Of a stretch of 64,000 nucleotides of DNA, positions 9,150 to 19,638 are shown piece after piece. The position numbers and the translations under genes were made by a program. Source of the DNA: Patellaria atrata CBS 101060 (Eukaryota; Ascomycota; Dothideomycetes; Patellariales; Patellariaceae); the NCBI GenBank assembly GCA_010093705.1, contig MU006091.1, positions 734,702-798,701 of the forward strand. Direction: 5' to 3'. The stretch's first letter is position 1. Each line of letters opens with the position of its first letter. The notes beneath the pieces are model-generated. The model saw only the letters and a program-made list of their open reading frames with translations. It searched no databases and was not told the DNA's origin.

Positions 9150-12100
9150 TTAAGTGCACTGAATTGGCAAGCATTAGTACTGATAGTAAGCTATAGGATT
9201 TAGATATTACACACCTGCGAGAGCCAGTCGTGGAAGTAGGTGCACTTTGACCCTTCAACGCAATTCCTCGGACCATCGTAGGAGAGACCGCCGCACTGGG
9301 AGAACTACTCAAGAAGATGTCAGCACCTTTCCACAGCATTTATATGAGACGCCATTGATGCTATAGCCAAGTCGTCTATAGTCGAAGAGAGAGCTAATAT
9401 TAAGAGAAGAAAGGAAAACAAACCTTGTCTTGAGGTCTAAGTTTCGGTAGTGCGAGGATGCGAGCAGCGGCGTGCTCCGCAGCTGCGACGATGAGCGAAC
9501 TGGGGTTAGTCGCAACATGTCCGGGGAAGATAGAGGCATCAACAACATGGATGTTGTCAGTGCCATAAACCTGGGCATTGAGATCCAGAACAGCGGTTCC
9601 TCCCTTCACGCCGCTATCGGTGCCGATCTTGCTGGTGCCGATCCAATGGTTTGACCGACGCTTAGCTGAACTGACTTCGATCTATCATTCCTGTTAGCAA
9701 AACATCCTCATGGTATCTTTCACGTTTCGTCTCTGGAGTACACATACCGAATTGACGTAGGCCTCAGCCGTCTGGTTTGGTGCTGGGTAGACGAAGGTGA
9801 GGTTGGGGAATTTTGACAATGCAGCCTGTATGTTCGCTACACCTTGGATGACTGCTGCCTTGTCTCCTGCCGTTTTGAGGTATGGGGCATCAGAAACAAC
9901 CATGCTCAATCTGGGTGTGATGGTCAGACGACCGCGACTGGTTGAACCTCGACCAAGATACTGGCTGATTGTCATGTAGTCTAGGAAATATCAGCTTAGA
10001 GATCTAAAGAGTTTGCAAAGAAGTCGCTTACGAGGATCCAAACTGTCGGGGCCTTCAACACGAGCAGTATATTGCAATTGTCTGGTAACACCGTCTGATC
10101 CGGAGATCTCCTCCCAGAATACAGGGCCAATGTTTGGAGCTGCCTGTGTCAGAATACCAGTCCGGTTCGCTAGGTAACGATCCTTGTCTTCCGGAATAGG
10201 ATCAGTCCAAGCCTCGTAAAAGTCATAGAAGGTCACATTCGGGTGAGAGACAATCATATCAGTCTGCAATGAACGTTAGCTCCTACCATACTTTTCAGGT
10301 CAAGTTTCTTACGTTAACATGATCGTTCAAGTTCATTCCTACTGGAGTCTTGATCCATTCGGTACTGTTGATGAAGCTTGCACCGTCCGTAGCACTTCCA
10401 GCCACGACTTTGAGTTGATCCTCTGGACCAATTCCGCTTCGGAAGAGGATCTTGGTGCTACCAAAGGTACCAGCGGACAGGATAACTCGCCCTGTGTTTG
10501 GTGTCAAGTTGATAGTGTAACAATTACCGCCTTCAAGTTCGACACCTGTAGCATGGCCTCCCTTTCGAACGATCCTTCGGACTGAGGCGTTCGTCATCAA
10601 CTTGAAGTTACTGCGCTTGCTTGCGGTGACAAGGTAGGTGGCTAGAGGACCGCCTCTTTCGCCGTTCTCGAACATGTATGGAGTGAGGGAGTAAGTCTTG
10701 TTCTTCAGATCGGGCTGCTTGTTCGCTGTTACACTCTTCCATCCAGCCCTAGACAACGCGGTGGAGAGAACATTGAAACCTTCCTGATAGTACAGTTTAC
10801 CATCTTTCGATGGGTGGTCGGTTCCAGGAATACGCTGGAATGTGCGAGAGACGGCAGCAGCGAGATCTTTTGCCTTCCAACCTGCCGGGAAATTGTAGTC
10901 CCAATCGATCGCGGGAGGTTTCCACCAGAGAGCAGCATTAACAGCTGTGCCACCACCGAGGACACATCCGGCCATTTGATCGATATCCGAACACGCAATT
11001 CCAGCGGAATCGACCCAGATCTGGTTGCAAAGACCAGGAACGTCGAAACGGGTAAGGTTCGTGCCATCCAACCAGTCAGGCCTCCAGTTTTCTCTCACCT
11101 CTCCTCCCCATCGTCCTGAAGATGTCGGACCTCTCTCGAGCAGGAGCACCTTCTTTCCTGCTTCTGACAACTTGTCTGCAATCGGAATACCACCAGCACC
11201 AGCGCCGACGACGATATAATCGTATGTCTCTGTGGGAGCAGTTGTCGCTGTGCATGTGGGCACTGCAGAAGTGGTTGAAGTGACAGTTGCAGTTGCAGTT
11301 GGCTCGGCAGTAGCGGAAGCAGCCCAACTGGAGTAAGCAGAGTTTCTAGCATTCTCTGGGTTTGCGCCGAAGAGACCAAATCCGTTATTGTGCTGGATAA
11401 CACTTCCCTCATTCGAGGTAGGGGGGTTTGGTGAACGGTCAGCCTGCGCCCAACCAAGCAATTGGAAATCAGAATTTGGCGGATTTTGGCCTTCCGCACC
11501 CTCTTGGTTCCAGTACCAACACCATTGGCATCGATATGTCAGAGTAAAATGCGTCTCGTTGATCGAGTGAGCGATTTGCGTCAATGTGGCATTGCCGGTA
11601 TAGATCTCGGGTTCGGTATAACCGCTAGTATTGTAAGCATTCATAAGCGCGAAAGCTGACTCCTTCTAAAGGGACGAGAAATACTAACCCTGCCCATCTG
11701 AAGGATGTCCTGACTTGTTCACCATCGACCCACGCTACCAGCAAAAGCGAGGCAGGCATACCACCGCCGTGACTGAATCCAGTAAAGCCTTGGCCATTGA
11801 TCCTCGAACCAACCTTAAGGAACCGTTTAGAACCGTAATTGAACAGCTTAGAAGGGTCTTCTCACCATATAACCAATGTACTCATCCCATGTGCTACTGG
11901 TTGTTGGGAGGACGTAACCGAATTGGAAACCACCGGTAGTTTGGCCATCAGCTACGGAATACCGTCTAGAAATAGTGAGTAAAACACGTGTAAGAAAATG
12001 CAATTGACGAGCTTACTGGAACACGATATCGGTCTGAGGATCGATGAAGGTATCCTGAGCCTGAGCCCCGATAACTGCATTTATTAGAAATTTTAAATCA

Positions 12101-12181
12101 AACTTGCTGCGACACATATAACAGTAACTCACAAAGAGTGGACAGCAGCGATGCTGCTTTGAACAGGTTTGAGAACCTCAT
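9150..12181 (-). CDS. cdh: Cellobiose dehydrogenase (AA8 cytochrome + AA3_1 flavodehydrogenase + CBM1), 821 aa
   Basis: Ten exons: 12181-12133, 12074-12017, 11965-11866, 11813-11689, 11624-10313, 10263-10032, 9980-9748, 9681-9424, 9304-9215, 9158-9150; the sum is 822 codons. A short secretory signal ends near residue 20 (AQA|QDTF). The heme b cytochrome domain (about 22-210) carries the likely axial ligands Met88 (GGGMPASLLLVAW) and His189 (IQHNNGFGLFG). A Thr/Ser-rich linker (about 215-240) leads to the FAD domain: Rossmann motif VVGAGAGGIP near 250, catalytic His715 in SNHWIG and Asn762 in HVATNPSS. The last two exons encode a 32-residue CBM1-like module (QCGG, four Cys). The enzyme oxidises cellobiose to the lactone outside the cell and passes electrons through its cytochrome to LPMOs. 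It is transcribed away from the AA9 LPMO gene. The CBM1 implies the ascomycete class IIA architecture. Confidence 0.95.
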
Positions 12182-13629
12182 CTCTCAAGATCAATGATAG
12201 ACAGATCTTGAAAATTGCCCTAGCTCGACTGGCCCAACACAGGTTCGAGCTTCAGATGAACTACGGTGAGGAAACAGAACACGACACATTTTTGAGGCCA
12301 AGCAGATCTTATATAGAGGTCATTTCACGTTTCACGCACAAACCATCTCGCCTCTCCTATTCTTCCTAAAAGGCTGACGAGAGCAATTCCGACCATTGGG
12401 GAAAGGATCTCTGGACAGATGCTTACCCCAACGTAAGACTGGTACCGGGTATAGATCCAAGAACCTACAATGCGGCGGTTCAAAATCAAGGGGAAAAGCC
12501 GAACAGGAACATCCAGCGTCTAGGGCTGCAGAAGCCATAGCGAAAAGGTACGTAGCGATTGAGGGAAAAGATCACCTGTCCCCCGAATTTAATTTCAGGA
12601 ACATATACCGGAAGTACGAGGTCATGGATAGGTATAGCAATTTATATTGCTCCAGGCGGATATTTGGTTAACATAAACCGTTAGCGGGCTCCCGAAGTTC
12701 GCCTATGCCCCACAATTACATGGATCTCAGGGGCCAAGGTGGCCTAACCCTTCTATCCCTACTTTAACATCCCCTTAGACCTCGTCCCTTAACAGAACAA
12801 CATACATGACGAGCATGTATACATTTTATCCGTCTGCTAAAAAGCCGGGGAGCCTGGCACCAGAGCTGTCTGGATTACTTTCGATAAACTTCCATTGGAG
12901 CCTTCTACACGATGCTAACATGCTAAGCTTTTGAGGGTTTCATGCTCTCCGCAAAAGAGGCTGATGCCGCCGATGCTAGTTCTAAGGTAGCAGATATCAT
13001 CACCGTGTGGTTCTACGTTGCCTTCGCCACATGGCACACGACAGGCCCGACGGCTTTGTAGACGTGAAGCGATCCTAGAAGCTACTTTACACTTCAATTT
13101 ATCTTCATGTCACAATACTATATATCTGCGGACGGCATTGTCGGGCATATCCCGACCTTCTCCCTTCTAGACGTTTCCTTCTACCAATAGCTAACGCGTC
13201 CCTCTTCTCTTATTTGCCGGTCTCGCGGACTCCCATCGCATTTCGGTCTAATTTCGTGCATGCTACCATGCGTTTTGACACCAGTACTACCATCGGGCGC
13301 CATTATTATCAGATCTCAATTCATGACCATATTCCATCTATCGTGGATCACCGAGGCTGATCGACTGGAAGGCCTTGCCTCATAGGTTCCACACCACTGT
13401 CCCCATAGCCTCTAAATGAAGAAACAATAAACCGTTACAGTTCCGAGTAGGTTCTGGTGAAAACGTGATCATTTGTCCTTTTCCCTTTCGAATGACCGGA
13501 ATGAGTACACCGTCCTAGATCAGGAAATCGACAGTGACTCTGGGGAACCCAAATAGACCTACGTCGCTCGCTGTTCTCTCTCCTATGATCTCTTTGGATA
13601 TTTGACATACCTTTGTTCTCCTACTAACA
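12182..13629. promoter_or_regulatory. Divergent intergenic region between CDH and AA9 LPMO
   Basis: These 1448 nt separate the two start codons and should contain both promoters. Matches to the carbon-catabolite repressor consensus SYGGRG (CreA/CRE1) are CCGGGG at 12845-12850, GTGGGG on the minus strand (12713-12708) and CTGGGG at 13540-13545. Such short motifs occur often by chance. I did not find a CLR-type CGG-N11-CCG or a GGCTAA box. No gene is supported inside. Confidence 0.45.
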
Positions 13630-15191
13630 ATGAAGGTCCTTTTTCCAACCTACCTTCTCATTGCTTCGGTTTCGGCCCACACCATCTTTCAAAAGCTGTG
13701 GGTGAACGGCGTTGACCAAGGTCAGCTCAAGGGTATTCGTGCACCCGAGTACGATGGGTAAGAGTCTCTCTTTCGTTTCCGAGGAGTCTATTTTATCCAT
13801 ACACGTGTGCATACGCGCACTTCTGAGCAAAATGATTCGCGCCATAGTATCTATGATCATGTCTTTGGCGAAAAAGAATTCCAGATCTTCAGAAAAATAT
13901 CTTTGGAGTTGCAGGAATCCTTTATATGTACCCCGCAAACCATCTGTAGCCCTGCACGAATGACCCTATAGCAGACCCGTAGTGTTCTATATCAAATTGC
14001 TAACATTTTTTTTTCACTACCGTAGTCCTATTACCGACGTAACATCCAACGACGTTATTTGCAATGGTGGCCCAAATCCTATCAAATATACGGATAGCAA
14101 CATCATCAATGTAAGTTTTGCGGCTGTCATAAGGATATCTTGTCCCGCTCCGCTAGTCTTCCAGCTTTCTTACTCTGCAGCCAAGAGTGCTTAAGTAGTC
14201 TCCTTTGAATGCTTCATTACGATGGATCGCTCAATCTGTGTATACCCATGTTTTACGTTCATCCAATTATTGTTGTCTCATTCTAATTCAAACCTCTAAA
14301 TGGATTCCACATAGCCGCGCCGAAGTTCTTTTCTCTTGGCTTCGGCTCTTGAATTTGTGATATCATTAGGGCAATTGATGGAGCATCGTTTGATGTATCT
14401 CCTCAGCTTCGTACATATCATGTTCAAGCTTCTTTCAGCCGCAGTCTTTCTACAATTTCCTGGATTTCAAATATACTCTCCCCCGCTTCCTTTCCCAAAG
14501 ATCATTCCCTTGTCCATATCGTCCAATCTTCTCACTTTCTTCTTCCAACTCAATCTCCGCTCCCGTACCTTCCATTTCCCCTCTCAACCGCTTCCGCCCT
14601 CCTTCCTCTCCCCTACCTTATCTCACCCTCCCCCTCTTACACTTTCACCCCCCGCCCCAAACTGACATAGGCCCCCAGATCCCCGCCGGCGCCAACGTAA
14701 TCGCCGAATGGCACAAAACCCTCACCTCCGCCGGGTCCGGCGACAAAGAAGACCCAATCGCAGACGGTCACAAAGGCCCTACAATGATCTACCTCGCCAA
14801 AGTTGACAACGCGTTAACAAAAACCGTAACGGGCCTGAAATGGTTCAAGATCTTCGCCGACGGCTTCGACCCCGCCACCAACACCTGGGGCGTCGACCGC
14901 ATGTATGCCGCCAAGGGCAAAGTCTCCTTCACTATGCCCTCCTGCATCGTCCCGGGTAACTATTTGTTGAGGGCCGAGGTCATCGCGCTTCATGCCGCTG
15001 CGAGCTATCCCGGCGCCCAGCTGTATATGGGATGTGCGCAGGTTAATGTCGTTGGGGCGGGTGGAACGACTCCGAGTGGTGTTAGTTTTCCCGGTGCTTA
15101 TAAGGGTTCCGATCCCGGGATTAAGTTTCAGCTGTTTTGGCCCACGCCGACGGCTTATACGATCCCCGGGCCGACTGTGTTTAAGTGCTGA
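13630..15191 (+). CDS. AA9 lytic polysaccharide monooxygenase (former GH61), 241 aa
   Basis: Three exons: 13630-13757, 14026-14110 and 14679-15191; the sum is 242 codons. A 16-residue signal peptide ([16 protein letters not shown]) is followed by His17, the N-terminal histidine of the mature enzyme that forms half of the copper histidine brace. The other brace histidine is His102 (DGHKGP) and the axial tyrosine is Tyr187 ([10 protein letters not shown]), with His176 (ALH) and Gln185 as second-sphere residues. [13 protein letters not shown] and the end [20 protein letters not shown] are typical of AA9. There is no CBM1. The enzyme oxidatively cleaves cellulose or related glucans, using electrons that cellobiose dehydrogenase can supply; the neighbouring gene encodes such an enzyme. 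The introns are long for this window (268 and 568 nt). Confidence 0.95.
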
Positions 15192-15560
15192 GGTTAAGGG
15201 GAAGTGGGTGGATGTGCGCTGATTGATTGGTTGGATGAGGGAGTTGGTAGTATTCAGCGTTAGATACCTGTAGTCAATCGATGGATGAACATCTAATTTC
15301 CCAGACTTGAATTGTGAAACTACAGTCTTCGATACGGAGGACATAAATTTCAACCTCTATATTTCTCTAATGCTAGATCGGTAATGTACAAAGACCGGGT
15401 ATCAAAGAATTCCCTCTTCATCGCAACCAAATCCTCCTAGCGTTCGAATGATCTTCAACTGGAGAAATTTGTAGAACGTCCATAGCAAGCAAGTCCGCGT
15501 CGAAATGTGTTTCTCATATCCCCTTCCCTAATCTCTCTTCCGCGACATGAAAACGATCTA
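15192..15560. other. Short convergent gap, LPMO to POM34
   Basis: These 369 nt hold the 3' UTRs of two convergent genes. Nothing else is recognisable. Confidence 0.5.
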
Positions 15561-16481
15561 TCAATATATTCCCTTCCTCGGGCTCATCCTCTCCCTCTCG
15601 TACAACCACCGGTTAGTCAACGGCACACTACTTGCGCCCCTGCCACCGGCTGGCGTCGGTGTTCCGGGTGTGCTATCCCCGAAGCCCAACGCCTCCATCC
15701 CCAGCGGACTCCTATTCCCATAACTCAACCTCCTCGTTGCGGAGCCACCCATGACTTTTTGCAGCAACGGACTACTCGGCGAAAATGGGCTATTGCTCCT
15801 ACTTTTCGATCCTCCTTCACCTCTTGTTGAGAAGGAAAGCGGTGACTGGCTCACCGAGCGCGTCGAGAGCGGCGATCCGGCGGTGGCAATGCCGGTGCTG
15901 TTGCTGCGGCGGGAGGACGGGGTCGAGGAGCGTGTGTAGCGGGGTGGTGTAATGTACTTTGATCCTGGTGTTGGAGGGGGTGCGGAGGGCGATAGAGGTG
16001 GGAGGCCGAGGATGGAGCGTTGAGAGGGTGTGAGGGGGATGTCGTGGAAGTCGTCGATGGGGCGGAGGAGAGGAAGGATCGATTGGATGAAGCTGAAGAC
16101 TGTGACAGCGCGGAAGACCCAGATGGCTATCCCGATGACGGTGGGGACGAGAGGGTCGAATTGGAGCGTCGGGAGGCGGAATCTGTGGAGGAAGTGGTGA
16201 GTGAGGGTTGTTGTTTTAGGGTCAGTTGCGGAGGAGTCGTACGACTTGTACATTGTCAAGCCGATGCTTGGCAGTATGAAGGTGAGGAGGAGAAATCCGA
16301 GGTTCCAAACAGCCTTTGAGAAGTTTTGCTCTGTGAACGTCGTCTTGTTCTGACGCTGGATGATTTCATCGAGTCTGGGGTGTCGCCATGATCCGGTCGG
16401 AGAGTCTGAGACTACGGTCGGGATTGCTGGTTTCGGAGTCGAAGGCGCGGCTGTCCTGGCTGGAGATGCTGTTGCCGACAT
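15561..16481 (-). CDS. POM34: Pom34-like transmembrane nucleoporin, 306 aa
   Basis: Single exon of 306 residues, close to the yeast Pom34 length (about 300). The order is a Pro/Ser/Thr-rich N-terminus (1-35), a conserved block WRHPRLDEIIQRQN, a first hydrophobic segment (about 57-77, AVWNLGFLLLTFILPSIGL), a short lumenal loop, a second segment (about 113-133, IGIAIWVFRAVTVFSFI), and a long Ser-rich tail with RSNSTG- and SPLS-type repeats ending WLYERERMSPRKGIY. Pom34 sits in the pore membrane ring of the nuclear pore complex with Pom152 and Ndc1. A 5' UTR intron may exist: a GTAAGC on the minus strand at 16563-16558 with a CCTAG acceptor near 16500. Confidence 0.85.
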   Translation of the reverse strand: MSATASPARTAAPSTPKPAIPTVVSDSPTGSWRHPRLDEIIQRQNKTTFTEQNFSKAVWNLGFLLLTFILPSIGLTMYKSYDSSATDPKTTTLTHHFLHRFRLPTLQFDPLVPTVIGIAIWVFRAVTVFSFIQSILPLLRPIDDFHDIPLTPSQRSILGLPPLSPSAPPPTPGSKYITPPRYTRSSTPSSRRSNSTGIATAGSPLSTRSVSQSPLSFSTRGEGGSKSRSNSPFSPSSPLLQKVMGGSATRRLSYGNRSPLGMEALGFGDSTPGTPTPAGGRGASSVPLTNRWLYERERMSPRKGIY

Positions 16482-16900
16482 CCTGTTCGATAGTCGGTCT
16501 CCTAGGGGCTTTGAGGAGAAGTTAGAGCTCTCTGTTTGTTCGTTTGGGAGAAGAGAAAGCTTACAATGTCGCCAGAGACTTTAAGTACCTGTTCCTGTAA
16601 GAGTTAGTAGTTAGTGTGTTTGTGAAGAATCTTGAATTCGTCAGTACATAGCGCGTGAATTGGTGAATTGATGAATGAAGGAAAGGACATAGGAAATAGC
16701 TGTCAAAGTAATTCCTCCTCAGTTCAGTGTTTTGGCTTGGCAAGTAGCAACAAAGTTGACCCCTTGTCACCTCCGAGGGACCCCGCCAACTTTTGCATAG
16801 CCTGAGCAGCAACATCAAGGTCATAAGCTTGTTCTTCTTCTTTTACCACTTCTTCTTCTGCACAAAGTCTTTTTCTAACTTTTCCAATCATTCCTTAAAT
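16482..16900. promoter_or_regulatory. Divergent promoter, POM34 and ANL-like gene
   Basis: These 419 nt lie between divergent start codons. A pyrimidine-rich stretch (16830-16890) precedes the plus-strand start, as is common in fungal promoters. No other gene is supported. Confidence 0.45.
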
Positions 16901-18789
16901 ATGGGTCTACTCGACGATATTGACACCCATATAACCAACCTACTTTCAGGTTGGAACAGCTACACTATTCTCATAACCCTCGCTATAGTATCATTTGGCG
17001 GCTACGTAATATTCTCAGCTGTCGAACCAGATACACACCCATTCCTCCTCCTTCGACAAGGTCAGCCTAGTCCCGTTCGACAACCAGGAGAGAGCGCAAT
17101 ATATCGCTCCCAACATACACCCCATGGCTATCCTCTCCAGAGTGGACTAAACGTCAAGTATCCAGGGGAGCCGCGTTATACCAATGGCAGAACAGGAGAT
17201 CTGAGAGACATCTGGCGGAGAGTGACTGGCGATTTGCCTGTTCAAGATGGTCAAGATACGAAAACGAGTGCTACGCCTGGCAAGATATTGACCGTCTTCG
17301 GCAAGGAGGAAGTCGTAGAACACAACCCCAAGGAGCTCAGTGGTGATATTGTGGCTATTGGGAGCTATCTCCAAAAGCATGGCTGCAGGCGCGTTGCTTT
17401 GTACTTACCCAACTCCATTGAGTTCCTCTCTGCCCTATTTGGTATGTAAGGTTTTACAGCTTTACTATGAGTTGGTAGCTAATTATGGTATAGCCGGTGC
17501 ATTCTATGGCTTCTCAGTAATCCTCATTCCATACAACCAACCTTATGACTTAGTGACAGATCTCATTAATCAGACCAAGGCGGACGGTCTTGTTGGTCAA
17601 GCTGGCTCAGTACCACTCGAACATATTAGCGAAAGTTCCCCAGGCATCAAGCAAGTCGTTTGGGTCGTAGAGAAAACTAGTAGGCACATGGACTGGAGTG
17701 AGGTTCCTGAGGGAACTGGAGGGAGGGTCGAGGTCAACGTCTGGCACGACCTTGTCCAAGACCACGTTCAGCAACAAGGTGGCAAGATTGATCTCCCCGA
17801 ACTTCAGGAAAACCCAGGAACTATAGTTTCGATATGGCAATCTGCTCAAGGACAGCCTGGGGAAATTGCTGAATTTACTCAAAATGTGCGTATGAACTAA
17901 CCATTGAAGGATATAGCATATGCTGACATCAAAACAATAGAACATAGTAGCTGGTATCGCAGGCGTTGTGAATTCCATCCCCGTTCGCCAGCGATTCAGT
18001 CGCGCCGACCTTTTCTTACCCGCAGATTCCTGGACTCACATATACGCACTCACGGTCACTCTTGCTGCTCTTTTTGCACAATCATCCCTAGCTATCAATT
18101 CCGTTGCAGGAGAAGGTGTCAATCTGGCTTTAGCCTCACGCTCCATTTCACCCACGGTCATCGTTGCCTCCGCAGCAACGGCGTCGGAGCTACACAGCGA
18201 TACTAAAGAGTCTGCGACCGGAACGCTTAAGAAATACGCACACTACACTCAAACACAAGCTCTCCAAGCCGGCCGCATGCCAGTCGACAGTCTCTTATCC
18301 ACGATCAACGCGCCAGCACGAGCTCCAATAGGCACAACGCCAGGAAAATTACGTCTTCTCTTTATCTCCGAGAAAGCAGGAACGGAAACCGTCCCGCTCA
18401 GTTCTACCGAGCTCTCCGATCTACGGATATATACGAACGCTCGCGTGGTGTACGCACTCACGGCTGCCAAGGTGGCTGGTGCCGTCACGCAGACGAATCT
18501 GTACGATTACCGGCGGGAGAGCGTGAAGGGTGGGAAACATGGTCATTTTGGACCCCCGGTAGGGAGTGTGGAGGTTAAGTTGAGGGATAGTGGGGTACAT
18601 AAGACTGGGGAGGAGGGTGATCCAAGGGGAGAGGTATGTCATCTTTGGTTCTTTTCCTCGATTTAGAAGGAAAGCATATATTAACTGTGGTTATAGATTG
18701 TGGTGAGTGGACCTGCGGTTGCCGGAGGAGAGGCGGGACTTGGAGTCATAGGCACTTTTAGGGATGATGGTTGTTTAGCATATGTATGA
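16901..18789 (+). CDS. Degenerate AMP-binding (ANL superfamily) membrane protein, 572 aa; likely pseudoenzyme
   Basis: Four exons: 16901-17441, 17494-17885, 17941-18633 and 18697-18789; the sum is 573 codons. I chose the start at MGLLDDIDTHITNLL, not an upstream in-frame Met in a Phe-rich leader, because it directly precedes a clean single membrane span (about residues 19-40, TILITLAIVSFGGYVIFSAV). The fold resembles acyl-CoA synthetases: LPNSIEFLSALFAGAFYGFS and IPYNQPYDLV match the N-terminal subdomain. At the place of the ATP-binding loop (TSGTTGxPKG in active members) it has SAQGQPGEIAEFTQNNIVAG, which lacks the Thr/Ser-Gly run and the Lys. The YGxTE adenylate motif is also replaced (YALTAAKVAG). 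The protein stops soon after GEIVVSGPAV, so the mobile C-terminal domain is absent. A structural or lipid-binding role at the ER is only a guess. Confidence 0.8.
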
Positions 18790-19638
18790 GGGACTATGGA
18801 TAGATCAAGGAACAGTAAATACGCGAGGAGCAAGACTGTATGATTCCATCAGGTATGGAGAATGAAATTTTTATATACGATACCTTGTGTCCCATCTCTA
18901 TTAGTGTTGTTTTAGTGGGACTGTCTGTGAAATACAATAAATACCGTAGTACCGTATCCAAGTACGAGTACGGTATGAATCAGGTAGTTGGGTGGGGAGC
19001 GGAGGGGAGGGGGGGGGAGGTTAGAGGGGGTTCATTGATAACTCGCTAAATCCCGCTCCCCGGTTCTCGACATTCGACGATCACGCGTGGCATTCCCAGC
19101 TTCTTATCTCTCTACCTTATTCTCTCGGGAATTTGGGTACTACTAAGAGATCTTTCCCGTGAGACGAATGAAAAACAAGATTTTAAGAAATACATCTATC
19201 TCCAAACATGTTCCAGAACCACAGTCTTCGCGCTGTAGTACCTTAAGGTATGCAGAGATGGCGTTCGCGGGATCCCAAGAAGCTTGATTCGGACGGGAAG
19301 CTGGCTAGATAGAGGCGTCCGGTAGTGTTACCCTTTGCTCTATCGAACGTCTTGTATGTAGTTTATCCTCCGTCTAGTTCTAGTTCTAGTAAACGCTGTG
19401 TGGCAAAGGAGAGAGAGACGGGATAGCTGAAAATGACTTTTGATAAGCCAGATAAGGAGCTTACCCTGCCAGGATAAACACACGACCCGACTGGAACAGC
19501 AAGGGATGTATGCGTTTCTGCTGGGGATATATGGTCTATCAGGTCCCCTGCTGATGGTGTGTTTTTGGAGATTTTGTCTCTGTTGACTGACTTTGGGATT
19601 GTATCGTGTGTACGATTTTGTGAGGAAGTGCTTTGGAG
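18790..19638. other. Intergenic region upstream of NCS1 permease
   Basis: This holds the 3' UTR of the ANL-like gene and the permease promoter. A G-rich patch lies at 18990-19030 and a GTAC-rich patch at 18945-18975. No gene is supported. Confidence 0.45.

Noticed and set aside
14336-14665. 109-codon frame inside LPMO intron 2
   Set aside because: Low-complexity Pro/Ser/Leu sequence from a pyrimidine tract; the flanking exons join in phase without it.
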